From JAVKBW01 sp964352715 (GTDB lineage: Bacteria > Pseudomonadota > Alphaproteobacteria > UBA8366 > Aestuariispiraceae), in assembly GCA_964352715.1 (NCBI GenBank), contig CAYGSU010000113.1, positions 1-7,173 on the forward strand: 7,173 bases of DNA, given 5' to 3'. The notes under the pieces were generated by a model, which worked only from the letters and a program-made list of their open reading frames with translations, made no database searches and was not told where the DNA came from. Position numbers and translations under genes: made by a program. Positions 1-5,506 of this stretch are shown piece by piece (position 1 is the first letter of the stretch; each line of letters starts with the position of its first letter).

Positions 1-1206
1 CTAGCTGACGGGCTGTTTCAGCCGCTCGGCGACCGGGTTGGGCAGCAGCAGGAAGTAGCGGCCCTTCGATTTCATCTTGCCGGCCTCGGCCAGAGCCGGT
101 GCGCCATACCCCCAGAAAAAATCGCCACGCACCGCGCCGGTGATCGCGCCGCCGGTATCCTGCGCCACCATCAGGCGGTTCAGTTTGCGGCTTTCATCCG
201 ACGGCCAGTTGGTTTCCAGCCAGATCGGCAGGCCCAGCGGTATGAACCGGCGGTCGACCGCCAGGCTGCGGCGCGGGGTCAGCGCCACGCCCTGAGCGCC
301 GATCGGCCCGTCGCCCTTGATCACGCGGAAAAACACGAAGCGCGGGTTGATGGCGAACAGGTCAAAAGCCTTTTCCGGGTTGGCGTCGATCCAGCCGCGA
401 ATGCCGTCCCACGAGGCCTGGCCCGGTTTCAGTTCGCCCTGGTCGATCAGCGCCTTGCCGATGGATTCGTATTTGCGCCCGTTATGGCCGTCGAAGCCGA
501 CCCGCTCGACCGTGCCGTCCGGCAATATCAACCGGCCAGAGCCCTGCACCTGCAGCAGGAACACATCCACCGCATCCTTCGCCCAGAACAGTTCCAGCCC
601 CTTGCCGGCAAGGCCGCCGCCTTCCAGTTCGGCGCGGTCGTAATAGGGAACCAGCTTTTGCCCTTCGAGCCGGCCGACCAGGGTCTGGCCGCCAAGCTCG
701 CCGTCGAACGCCGCCAGATTGACGACGATATGATCGGCCGGCCGCCGGTACAGCGGGTATCTGTAGGTCGCATCCTGCTGCCGCGCAGCCTGCAACTCGG
801 CTTCGAAATAACCGGTGAACAAGCCTTCACGGTCTGTGCCGTCAGAAACGGAAAACGGGGTGAATTTGCTTTCGATAAGGGCGCGAACCGCTGCCGGGCC
901 GGCCTGTTCATCCAGCGCCATAATCGCCGGGCAGGCGTCGCGCCAATCTGCCGCCGTCATCGCCAGAACCGGGGTGCCGACGGATTTCGTATCCGCCAGA
1001 CCGCCTACTTTTTCGCAGCTTCGTTTCTGGGCCGCGAGAAAGCTGTCGAGATCGTCGTCGTTCCAGCCGTCCAGCGCCGCAAAGTCAGACGGCAGCAGCG
1101 TGAAGCCCTTCTTTTCGGGTTCCGGCTTTTGCTCTTCCTTGACCTGCACGCACCCCGCCAGCGCCTGCAACAGGATCACAGCGAGCAAGGCGGTCTTGAA
1201 TTTCAT
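1..1206 (-). CDS. mltA: Membrane-bound lytic murein transglycosylase A (MltA), lipoprotein
   Basis: MltA cleaves the beta-1,4 bond between N-acetylmuramic acid and N-acetylglucosamine in peptidoglycan, leaving a 1,6-anhydro end, and normally acts from the periplasmic face of the outer membrane. The 401-residue product begins with a lipoprotein signal peptide: a basic start (MKFK), a hydrophobic stretch, and lipobox LAGC with the acylated cysteine at residue 19. The MltA domain is recognised by GLFTGYFEAEL (128-138), YYDR (188-191) and DVFLLQVQGSGR (214-225). The C-terminal 3D domain carries three conserved aspartates: D318 in LAVDRRFIPLG, D350 in QDTGGAI and D362 in RGDFFWGYG. By analogy with the family, the last is the expected catalytic acid. 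The gene is complete, with its stop at the window edge (bases 1-3). It starts 5 bases after timA ends, so the two are probably co-transcribed. No strong Shine-Dalgarno sequence is seen, which fits translational coupling. The identification is firm. Confidence 0.96.
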   Translation of the reverse strand: MKFKTALLAVILLQALAGCVQVKEEQKPEPEKKGFTLLPSDFAALDGWNDDDLDSFLAAQKRSCEKVGGLADTKSVGTPVLAMTAADWRDACPAIMALDEQAGPAAVRALIESKFTPFSVSDGTDREGLFTGYFEAELQAARQQDATYRYPLYRRPADHIVVNLAAFDGELGGQTLVGRLEGQKLVPYYDRAELEGGGLAGKGLELFWAKDAVDVFLLQVQGSGRLILPDGTVERVGFDGHNGRKYESIGKALIDQGELKPGQASWDGIRGWIDANPEKAFDLFAINPRFVFFRVIKGDGPIGAQGVALTPRRSLAVDRRFIPLGLPIWLETNWPSDESRKLNRLMVAQDTGGAITGAVRGDFFWGYGAPALAEAGKMKSKGRYFLLLPNPVAERLKQPVS

Positions 1207-1211
1207 GGCTG

Positions 1212-1901
1212 TCAGTTCGGGCTGCGGGTCTCGATCAGCACCCAGTTCGGGTCGCGCTCGCGGGTGTTACGCTCGAACGTCCAGATATCGGTCACCGTCA
1301 CCACTTCGTTCGGGTTGCCCTCGATCACCTGACCGTCGGCGTCATACAGCGCGTTGACCTGCTGCGATACGAATTTCACCGTCACCAGCGCGTTGCGATC
1401 TTCCATCCGCGCTTCAATGATTTCCGCCGTATCGATACCGACCAGGGTTTCTTCCAGCCGCTGGTTGGCGGCTTCGCGCGACTGGATCGCGCCGTAGAAA
1501 TTGTCATAGACATCGTCGTTCAGCAGATTGCGCAGGGTTTTGACATCGCCGCGCGAGAACGAATCCAGCACCATTTCAAAGGCGACCTTGCCGCCTTCGA
1601 GAAACTGGTCGGGGTCGAACATCGGGTCGGCCAGCTTGATCTGCGTCAGGCCGGGGCCAAGCGGCCCGTCGAGCATGGCGTCGTCGATCGGTTTCGGTTC
1701 CGGCCGCGATTTCGGAAGCTGAACGACGGTATCGTCATCATCGTCCTCTGTCGCGTCGGCCTTGTCGGTCCGACCGCCGAACACTTCAGTCGGGTTCTGG
1801 TGGCCGGTCCGTTTGCCGAGCACGGTTCCCAGACGATATATCAGAAACAACGCAACACCGGCGAAGATCAGTATATCCAAAATGCCGAACTGCTCACCCA
1901 T
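1212..1901 (-). CDS. timA: Tim44-like domain protein (alphaproteobacterial TimA)
   Basis: The product has 229 residues. A single N-terminal membrane segment (about 7-25) is followed by a charged linker with an acidic run (E52, D53-D57) and a Tim44-like domain from about residue 85 to the C-terminus. The family is related to mitochondrial Tim44, a presequence-translocase subunit. In alphaproteobacteria the protein is an inner-membrane protein whose exact role is less clear; association with membrane-protein assembly or the envelope has been proposed. Recognition rests on the overall architecture, on the motif FLEGGKVAFEMVLDSFSRGD (100-119), and on the closing DIWTFER and WVLIET strands (about 205-224). 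The start is well supported by AAGGA six bases upstream and by the membrane anchor directly after the start codon. It is the first gene of a minus-strand pair with mltA and has its own promoter at 1944-1972. The symbol follows Caulobacter usage; the fold assignment is surer than the function. Confidence 0.88.
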   Translation of the reverse strand: MGEQFGILDILIFAGVALFLIYRLGTVLGKRTGHQNPTEVFGGRTDKADATEDDDDDTVVQLPKSRPEPKPIDDAMLDGPLGPGLTQIKLADPMFDPDQFLEGGKVAFEMVLDSFSRGDVKTLRNLLNDDVYDNFYGAIQSREAANQRLEETLVGIDTAEIIEARMEDRNALVTVKFVSQQVNALYDADGQVIEGNPNEVVTVTDIWTFERNTRERDPNWVLIETRSPN

Positions 1902-1943
1902 TTCCTGTCCTTGCTCTGGCTACTTTAGAGACGTGGTGACGAA

Positions 1944-1972
1944 ATTGTAAAAAGCCACCATATCCGTATCAA
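1944..1972 (-). promoter_or_regulatory. Predicted sigma-70-type promoter of timA-mltA
   Basis: Read on the minus strand, TTGATA (1967-1972) and TACAAT (1944-1949) are separated by exactly 17 bases. They match the -35 consensus at 4 of 6 positions and the -10 consensus at 5 of 6. The transcription start would fall near 1937, giving a leader of about 36 bases that contains the AAGGA ribosome-binding site at 1908-1912. The position, orientation and AT-rich setting all fit. It has not been tested experimentally. Confidence 0.7.
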
Positions 1973-1984
1973 AATCGGAGATTT
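1972..1984. promoter_or_regulatory. Possible operator: perfect 5-bp inverted repeat abutting the timA -35 box
   Basis: AAATC-GGA-GATTT is a perfect palindrome with a 3-base centre. It touches the outer edge of the timA -35 hexamer, where a regulator could act. A related copy, AAATCGGAAATTACC (2035-2049), matches the 15 bases beginning at 1972 at 13 of 15 positions and lies 63 bases away on the fxsA side. The repeat is short and could be chance in an AT-rich spacer, and no known regulator is recognised. Confidence 0.3.
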
Positions 1985-2188
1985 CCCGTGAAAAAGGTCT
2001 TCCCGCCATCCCCTCAACGGTTAAACTAAGGGTGAAATCGGAAATTACCTACATCTTTCCAAGCGGGATGTCTTGTTCCTGACCCTTGTGATCCCTAGCT
2101 TAACCCCGTGATTGTCCATCATGGGCGCCTGTTTACGAGATGCCGCAACGTGGGTGAGTAGATAGGCCGTTGACCTGAAAAGAGCAAG

Positions 2189-2761
2189 ATGCCGTTCCTT
2201 TTTCTTCTGTTCCTGGCCATACCGGTGGCCGAAATCGCCATTTTCATCCAGGTCGATTCCCTGATCGGCCTGTGGCCGACACTGGGCGGGATCGTCCTGA
2301 CCGCCGTCATCGGCGCCGCCCTGGTGCGGGCGCAGGGCCTGGCCGCGCTCGGCCGGGCGCAGGCGCAGATCGAAAAGAACGCGGTCCCGGTCAATGAAGT
2401 TTTCACCGCCGCCTGCCTGCTGATTGCCGGCGCGATGCTGCTGACGCCGGGGTTTTTGACCGACACGATCGGCTTTCTGCTGCTGATTCCCGCCCTGCGC
2501 AACCGGGTGGGGCGCAGCATGCTGGGGCTGTTCAGCCGCGGCGGACGGTTCACCATGTACACCGCCGGGCCTGGCGCGCAGCGCGGGCCGGGCCCTCGCG
2601 GACCCTACGGGCGCGGTGGCAGCGTGATCGACGGCGAATACGAAACCGTCGACCCGGATCCGCAGACGGACAGAAAACCGGCCAACGATACCGGCCCGGC
2701 AAACGAGTCAGAGCCTGATGTCGTGCTACCCCCGCCGCCGAAGGACGGGAAGCGACGATGA
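2189..2761 (+). CDS. fxsA: FxsA family inner-membrane protein
   Basis: FxsA is a small polytopic cytoplasmic-membrane protein. In Escherichia coli its overexpression relieves exclusion of phage T7 by the F plasmid; its normal role is unknown. The 190-residue product shows the family pattern: hydrophobic segments at about 3-21 (containing AIPVAEIAIFI), 26-46 and 71-101. The last includes the diagnostic LLTPGFLTD (84-92). After the membrane part comes a glycine/proline-rich, probably disordered cytoplasmic tail. It carries VIDGEYE (146-152), a short motif seen in other alphaproteobacterial FxsA tails, and a basic end (KDGKRR). The start fits the family's usual N-terminus, although only a weak AAGAG (2180-2184) serves as ribosome-binding site. 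Its TGA overlaps the ATG of the next gene (ATGA, 2758-2761), so the two are likely translationally coupled. The family call is firm; the function remains open. Confidence 0.92.
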   Translation: MPFLFLLFLAIPVAEIAIFIQVDSLIGLWPTLGGIVLTAVIGAALVRAQGLAALGRAQAQIEKNAVPVNEVFTAACLLIAGAMLLTPGFLTDTIGFLLLIPALRNRVGRSMLGLFSRGGRFTMYTAGPGAQRGPGPRGPYGRGGSVIDGEYETVDPDPQTDRKPANDTGPANESEPDVVLPPPPKDGKRR

Positions 2762-3321
2762 TCCTGATCCGCCACGGTCAGTCGGAATTCAATGTCCTCT
2801 ACGCCAAAACCCGGCAGGACCCGCTGATCCGCGATCCGCATATCACCGAGCTGGGCCGCAAACAGGCCGCCGACGCCGTGGCGCATCTGGAAGCCTTCAG
2901 GCTGAAACGCATCATCTCGTCGCCCTACAGCCGCACGCTGCAAACCGCCTCGATCATCGCTGACGCCCTGACATTGCCGATTACCGTCGATCCGCAGGTC
3001 GGCGAGATCGCCGCATCGGTGGGCGAGGTCGGCAGCCCGGTGTCGCATCTCAGCAAGACCTTCCATCATGTCGATTTCGGCGATCTGCCGGAAACCTGGT
3101 GGCCGGAAGCGGAAGAAGCCAATCATCTTGATGCACGGGCGCAGGGCTTTCGCGAGAAAATCCGCGCCATCGAAGACTGGGCGGAAGTGCTGGTGGTCAC
3201 CCACTGGGGGTTCATCCGCAGCCTGACCGGTCATGACATGGCGAATTGCGGCATCGTTCGGCTTGATCCGCATGCCGATCATCCGGGCGGGGGCGAGGTT
3301 GTCGCCGGCCCCCTTTCATGA
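2758..3321 (+). CDS. Histidine phosphatase family protein (branch 1, phosphoglycerate mutase-like)
   Basis: This 187-residue soluble protein belongs to the histidine phosphatase (phosphoglycerate mutase-like) superfamily, which works through a phosphohistidine intermediate. The RHG signature is at residues 5-7, in LIRHGQSEFN, with H6 the nucleophile. SPYSRTLQT (55-63) supplies the second arginine of the phosphate pocket, E83 is a candidate acid/base, and VVTHWGFIRSL (146-156) holds the second catalytic histidine, H149. No signal peptide or membrane segment is seen, so it is probably cytoplasmic. The substrate cannot be predicted, because the superfamily acts on sugar phosphates, phosphoproteins and small metabolites. 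The protein is shorter than true phosphoglycerate mutases. Its ATG overlaps the fxsA stop codon, so translation probably depends on fxsA, and it is followed by secB in the same direction. A role connected with the membrane protein FxsA is only inferred from this coupling. Confidence 0.88.
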   Translation: MILIRHGQSEFNVLYAKTRQDPLIRDPHITELGRKQAADAVAHLEAFRLKRIISSPYSRTLQTASIIADALTLPITVDPQVGEIAASVGEVGSPVSHLSKTFHHVDFGDLPETWWPEAEEANHLDARAQGFREKIRAIEDWAEVLVVTHWGFIRSLTGHDMANCGIVRLDPHADHPGGGEVVAGPLS

Positions 3322-3351
3322 TAGCCGAACCCTGACGGAACAATTCGGGAC

Positions 3352-3371
3352 GCCGGCGAAAACCCGCCGGC
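3352..3371 (+). promoter_or_regulatory. GC-only hairpin directly upstream of the secB ribosome-binding site
   Basis: GCCGGCG (3352-3358) and CGCCGGC (3365-3371) form a perfect 7-bp stem made entirely of G-C pairs, around the loop AAAACC. It ends only four bases before the secB Shine-Dalgarno AAGGA (3376-3380). No T-run follows, so it is not a classical terminator. It could modulate secB translation, mark an RNA processing point between the phosphatase and secB cistrons, or be a partial attenuator. This is structural inference only. Confidence 0.4.
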
Positions 3372-3390
3372 CTGCAAGGAAAGTAGACCC

Positions 3391-3927
3391 ATGAGTGATA
3401 GTGAAAAACCGGAAGACGGAAACGGTCCCGACGCCGCAGCGGGCGGGCCCAAGACCAAACCGGTTGTGCGGCCCGTGAAGATTCTGAGCCAGTACCTCAA
3501 GGACCTGTCGTTCGAGAACAAGCTGCCGGCGGGGCGAACCCTGGCGCCGACCGCGCAGGCCGACCTGAAAGCCAAGCTGGATGTCACGGCGACGCTGCTG
3601 GGCGAACACCAGTTCGAGGTCTGCCTGCATCTCGAAGCCGAAGCGACGTCTTCCGGCCAGACCATCTACCTTGTCGAGCTTGTCTATGCAGCGACGGTCG
3701 AACTGACCGATGTGCCGGAAGACCAGGTAGAACCGCTGCTGTTCATTGAAGTGCCGCGGTTCATGTTTCCGTTTGTCCGCTCGATGGTGGCGACGGTAAC
3801 GCGCGACGGCGGCTTCCCCGGCATGATGAGCGAAACCATCGACTTCGTGCAGATGTACCGCCGGCGTCTGGCCCTGCGCCAGAAACAGCAGGCGGAAAGC
3901 GGCGCAACCACCCCGACCACCCACTAG
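3391..3927 (+). CDS. secB: Protein-export chaperone SecB
   Basis: SecB is a cytoplasmic homotetrameric chaperone that keeps precursor proteins unfolded and hands them to SecA at the Sec translocase. The 178-residue product shows the family core: QYLKDLSFEN (34-43), the substrate-groove and tetramer strands through residue 110, LLFIEVPRFMFPFVR (116-130), and the DGGFP motif (139-143) followed by ETIDFVQMYRRRL. It is longer than E. coli SecB (about 155 residues). The extra length is a roughly 25-residue low-complexity, charged N-terminal extension and a short polar tail, both probably disordered. The ATG has AAGGA ten bases upstream, with a GC hairpin just before that. The 69-base gap to the phosphatase gene contains no clear promoter, so transcription probably comes from the fxsA side. 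The gene converges with the MOSC gene across only six bases. In many alphaproteobacteria secB lies next to dnaQ; here they are separated by an accessory module. The identification is secure. Confidence 0.96.
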   Translation: MSDSEKPEDGNGPDAAAGGPKTKPVVRPVKILSQYLKDLSFENKLPAGRTLAPTAQADLKAKLDVTATLLGEHQFEVCLHLEAEATSSGQTIYLVELVYAATVELTDVPEDQVEPLLFIEVPRFMFPFVRSMVATVTRDGGFPGMMSETIDFVQMYRRRLALRQKQQAESGATTPTTH

Positions 3928-3933
3928 GACAGA

Positions 3934-4395
3934 CTAGACAGGGCGGATGTCGTCGCCCTGTGCGATCGTGCCGGATTGCAGAATCCGGCAGTTCAGCCCC
4001 GACCGGTGTTTCAACAGGGCGTAGACACGCTTGTCCGTCACCCGTTCGAGATAGCGGCAGGGAATGTTCAGGCGGCCGCCGACAAGCGTCACCGCCCCGA
4101 CCCGGAACGTCCGCCCGACCAGATGGTTCAGCGGGACGCCTTCGGTTGTCAGGTTGCGCCGGTGTTCATGCGGAAACAGGTCGATATCGTGGTCGCGTGA
4201 CAGCGCTTCCAGGGTTTCGCTTTCAAACAGTGTCACCTCCCGGATATCGGGATAGGGCGAATACGTGCCGGTGCCCAACGCGTAGCGGTCGCCGTCGATG
4301 CCGACGCCGGCGGTCAGGGTGGCTTCAGGCAGTTCCTGCATCTTTTCGCCTGCCGCTTTCGCGATATGGATATGCAGCAGTTTTCCGGTCCACAT
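3934..4395 (-). CDS. MOSC domain-containing protein
   Basis: MOSC domains are related to the C-terminal domain of molybdenum cofactor sulfurase. Stand-alone bacterial members include YiiM-type proteins, some involved in molybdenum-dependent reduction of N-hydroxylated compounds. The ATG at 4395 was chosen because GGAG lies six bases upstream and the resulting start (MWTGKLLHIHIAKAAG) matches the family's usual beginning. The frame can be extended five codons to a GTG at 4410, which lacks a good ribosome-binding site. The 153-residue product shows AGVGIDGDRY (29-38), HEHRRNL (76-82), a glycine-rich strand leading to the conserved cysteine in IPCRYLE (C113), and HRSGLNCRIL (130-139) near the end. 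It is a lone MOSC domain with no reductase or ferredoxin partner fused. It is the last gene of the yciI-GST-MOSC operon, 33 bases after the GST gene. The domain call is firm; the substrate is unknown. Confidence 0.88.
   Translation of the reverse strand: MWTGKLLHIHIAKAAGEKMQELPEATLTAGVGIDGDRYALGTGTYSPYPDIREVTLFESETLEALSRDHDIDLFPHEHRRNLTTEGVPLNHLVGRTFRVGAVTLVGGRLNIPCRYLERVTDKRVYALLKHRSGLNCRILQSGTIAQGDDIRPV
3938..3961. terminator. Candidate bidirectional terminator hairpin between secB and the MOSC gene
   Basis: ACAGGGCG (3938-3945) and CGCCCTGT (3954-3961) form a perfect 8-bp stem with an 8-base loop. It sits where the two genes converge, inside the last codons of the MOSC gene and 11 bases after the secB stop. 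Neither strand has a T-tract after the stem, so it is not a classical intrinsic terminator. It could still stabilise both mRNA ends or pause polymerase. The location is the main support. Confidence 0.4.
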
Positions 4396-4428
4396 AAGGG
4401 TCTCCATCACCGCCTGGGGCGGCTCTGT

Positions 4429-5112
4429 TCAGGTGTTGGCCCAGACCACCATGTCGGCCTGAAGCTTTTCGATGAGGGGCGCGATTTTCGGGCGCGCCGC
4501 TGTCAGGTCGAAACATCGCCTGATCGCGGCAAAGCGGTCGGTCACGCTGGTCGGGTGGTCCAGCCCGTAGGCCGCCCACAGCGTCAGGTGAAGATCGGCA
4601 AGTGAAAACCGGTCGCCCAGCGTATACGGGCCGCTGTCCCGCAGAAACCGGTCATAGACCGACCAGCGGTCGAGCGCCGTCGCCCGCGCCGTGTCGCGAA
4701 TGCCGTTGCAATGCGCCGGGTCGGTCGAATATCGGTCCGGCTTGAAGAACTGACGGACCGCCGGTTGCAGATCATTGGTCTGGTAGAACAGTTTGCAGAA
4801 GAACAACCCGCGCTGTGCATCGCCCGGCATCGGGATCAGATCATCGCAGCCATGCACCTCCGCCAGATGGATCATGATCGCGGCGGCTTCATGCAGCACT
4901 GCGCCGTCCGGCATGACCAGAGCCGGCAGAAACCCCGCCGGATTGAGCGCCAGATAGGCAGCCTGCCGGTGATCGCCGCGCTTTTCATCCATCTCGACCA
5001 GCCGGTAGGGCAGGCCCGCTTCTTCCAGCACCATCTGCGGCCCCAGCGACCGCGTGACGCCGCCGCCATACAGGACGTAACAGTCACGGTTTTTCTGTTG
5101 CGCGGGGTGCAT
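4429..5112 (-). CDS. Glutathione S-transferase family protein
   Basis: This is a 227-residue cytoplasmic protein with the two-domain glutathione transferase layout. The N-terminal thioredoxin-like domain (about 11-88) contains YVLYGGGVTRSLGPQMVLEE, the cis-proline loop NPAGFLPAL (P63), and the glutathione gamma-glutamyl contact in VLHEAAAI (H74, E75). The C-terminal helical domain (about 98-222) includes YTLGDRFSLADLHL (163-176), whose aspartate D173 belongs to the folding N-cap box typical of the family. The usual catalytic Ser/Cys position is not obvious: the first loop reads GGGVTRS, so T20 or S22 would have to serve. The product could conjugate glutathione to electrophiles, isomerise or dehalogenate; none can be chosen from sequence. 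It starts six bases after the yciI-like gene ends and has only a weak ribosome-binding site, suggesting coupled translation. It lies between yciI and the MOSC gene in an operon facing lysR. Confidence 0.9.
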   Translation of the reverse strand: MHPAQQKNRDCYVLYGGGVTRSLGPQMVLEEAGLPYRLVEMDEKRGDHRQAAYLALNPAGFLPALVMPDGAVLHEAAAIMIHLAEVHGCDDLIPMPGDAQRGLFFCKLFYQTNDLQPAVRQFFKPDRYSTDPAHCNGIRDTARATALDRWSVYDRFLRDSGPYTLGDRFSLADLHLTLWAAYGLDHPTSVTDRFAAIRRCFDLTAARPKIAPLIEKLQADMVVWANT

Positions 5113-5118
5113 GCCTGG

Positions 5119-5421
5119 TCACAAACCGATCTTGCGCTGACCGTCGGCGAAGACCTGGGTCCACGCCAGCACCTGCACCGATTTCCGCAAACCCGTCGGC
5201 CAGAACGGGTCGTCCCTTGCAAGCGCATCGACAGCCTCGGCGCTTTCCGCCTCGACCAGCCACAACCCGCCGGCGGCCTTGCCTTCGCGCGTCGCCATCG
5301 GGCCGGCGGCCTGCACGCGGTCTGCATTCGCTTCCAGAAAATCGAGATGGGCCGGCATATGGCTCTTGCGGATGGCAGGGTCGGCCTGCGGATCGTCTTC
5401 AAACAGAATGGCAAACAGCAT
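5119..5421 (-). CDS. YciI family protein (ferredoxin-like fold enzyme-like)
   Basis: YciI-like proteins are small dimeric alpha/beta proteins of about 95-100 residues with a conserved His-Asp pair. Most are uncharacterised; relatives include TftG (a dehydrochlorinase in chlorinated-aromatic breakdown), and the fold resembles muconolactone isomerase. The ATG at 5421 was chosen: GGAG lies six bases upstream and the 100-residue product begins MLFAILFEDDP, as is usual for the family. An in-frame ATG at 5433 would add four residues but has no ribosome-binding site. Key features are the histidine in SHMPAHLDFL (H25), a central glycine-rich strand GGLWLVEAES, and the acidic pair before proline in ARDDPFWPTG (D71). 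It is the first gene of a three-gene operon with a GST and a MOSC gene and is divergent from the LysR gene, the usual position for a regulated first enzyme gene. The family is confident; the substrate is unknown. Confidence 0.87.
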   Translation of the reverse strand: MLFAILFEDDPQADPAIRKSHMPAHLDFLEANADRVQAAGPMATREGKAAGGLWLVEAESAEAVDALARDDPFWPTGLRKSVQVLAWTQVFADGQRKIGL

Positions 5422-5470
5422 CGTCGTCTCCATAATTGCGATACCGGATGATAGATCGGTTTTTTTGCAG

Positions 5471-5497
5471 ATTGTAGCCGAGGTTTCGCATTGTTAA
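5471..5497 (-). promoter_or_regulatory. Predicted promoter of the yciI-GST-MOSC operon
   Basis: On the minus strand, TTAACA (5492-5497) and TACAAT (5471-5476) each match the sigma-70 consensus at 5 of 6 positions. The spacer of 15 bases is shorter than the optimum of 17, a layout often found where an activator is needed. Transcription would start near 5464, about 43 bases before the chosen yciI start. A second possible -10, TATCAT (5448-5453), has no suitable -35 partner. Confidence 0.5.
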
Positions 5498-5500
5498 TCT
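5472..5500 (+). promoter_or_regulatory. Predicted lysR promoter with start at the ATG (leaderless)
   Basis: TTGTAG (5472-5477) and TAATCT (5495-5500) are spaced by 17 bases. The -10 element keeps the three most conserved positions (TA...T). The expected transcription start, about seven bases after it, is the A of the lysR ATG at 5507. No Shine-Dalgarno sequence is present before that ATG, which agrees with a leaderless message. The hexamers are only moderate matches. Confidence 0.42.
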
Positions 5501-5506
5501 GCAAAA

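Larger units (their letters stand above)
1902..2188. other. Divergent intergenic region timA / fxsA
   Basis: This 287-base non-coding stretch separates the two divergent transcription units. It is clearly more AT-rich than the flanking genes. The timA side holds a convincing promoter and a small inverted repeat, annotated separately. On the fxsA side only weak promoter candidates are visible: TTGTTC at 2073-2078 with TAGCTT at 2096-2101 (17-base spacer), and TTGTCC at 2112-2117 with TACGAG at 2134-2139 (16-base spacer). Neither is convincing. No tRNA, conserved small gene or riboswitch-like structure is apparent. Confidence 0.7.

Noticed and set aside
484..1332. Long plus-strand open frame of 282 codons opposite mltA
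   Set aside because: It lies entirely antisense to the clearly recognised mltA and the end of timA, shows no domain, and is typical of shadow frames in GC-rich DNA.
1732..1749. Short trinucleotide run in timA
   Set aside because: It simply encodes the acidic linker (a run of aspartates); no repeat expansion is apparent.
2170..2175. TTGACC resembling a -35 box before fxsA
   Set aside because: It is only 13 bases from the start codon, leaving no room for a -10 element.
2605..3282. Minus-strand open frame of 225 codons opposite the phosphatase
   Set aside because: It is antisense to a gene with clear catalytic motifs, has no recognisable domain and no ribosome-binding site.
3316..3344. Possible promoter for secB (TCATGA, 17-base spacer, AACAAT)
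   Set aside because: The -35 part matches the consensus at only two positions; read-through from fxsA is more likely.
3316..3924. Minus-strand open frame of 202 codons opposite secB
   Set aside because: It mirrors the conserved secB sequence and has no independent support.
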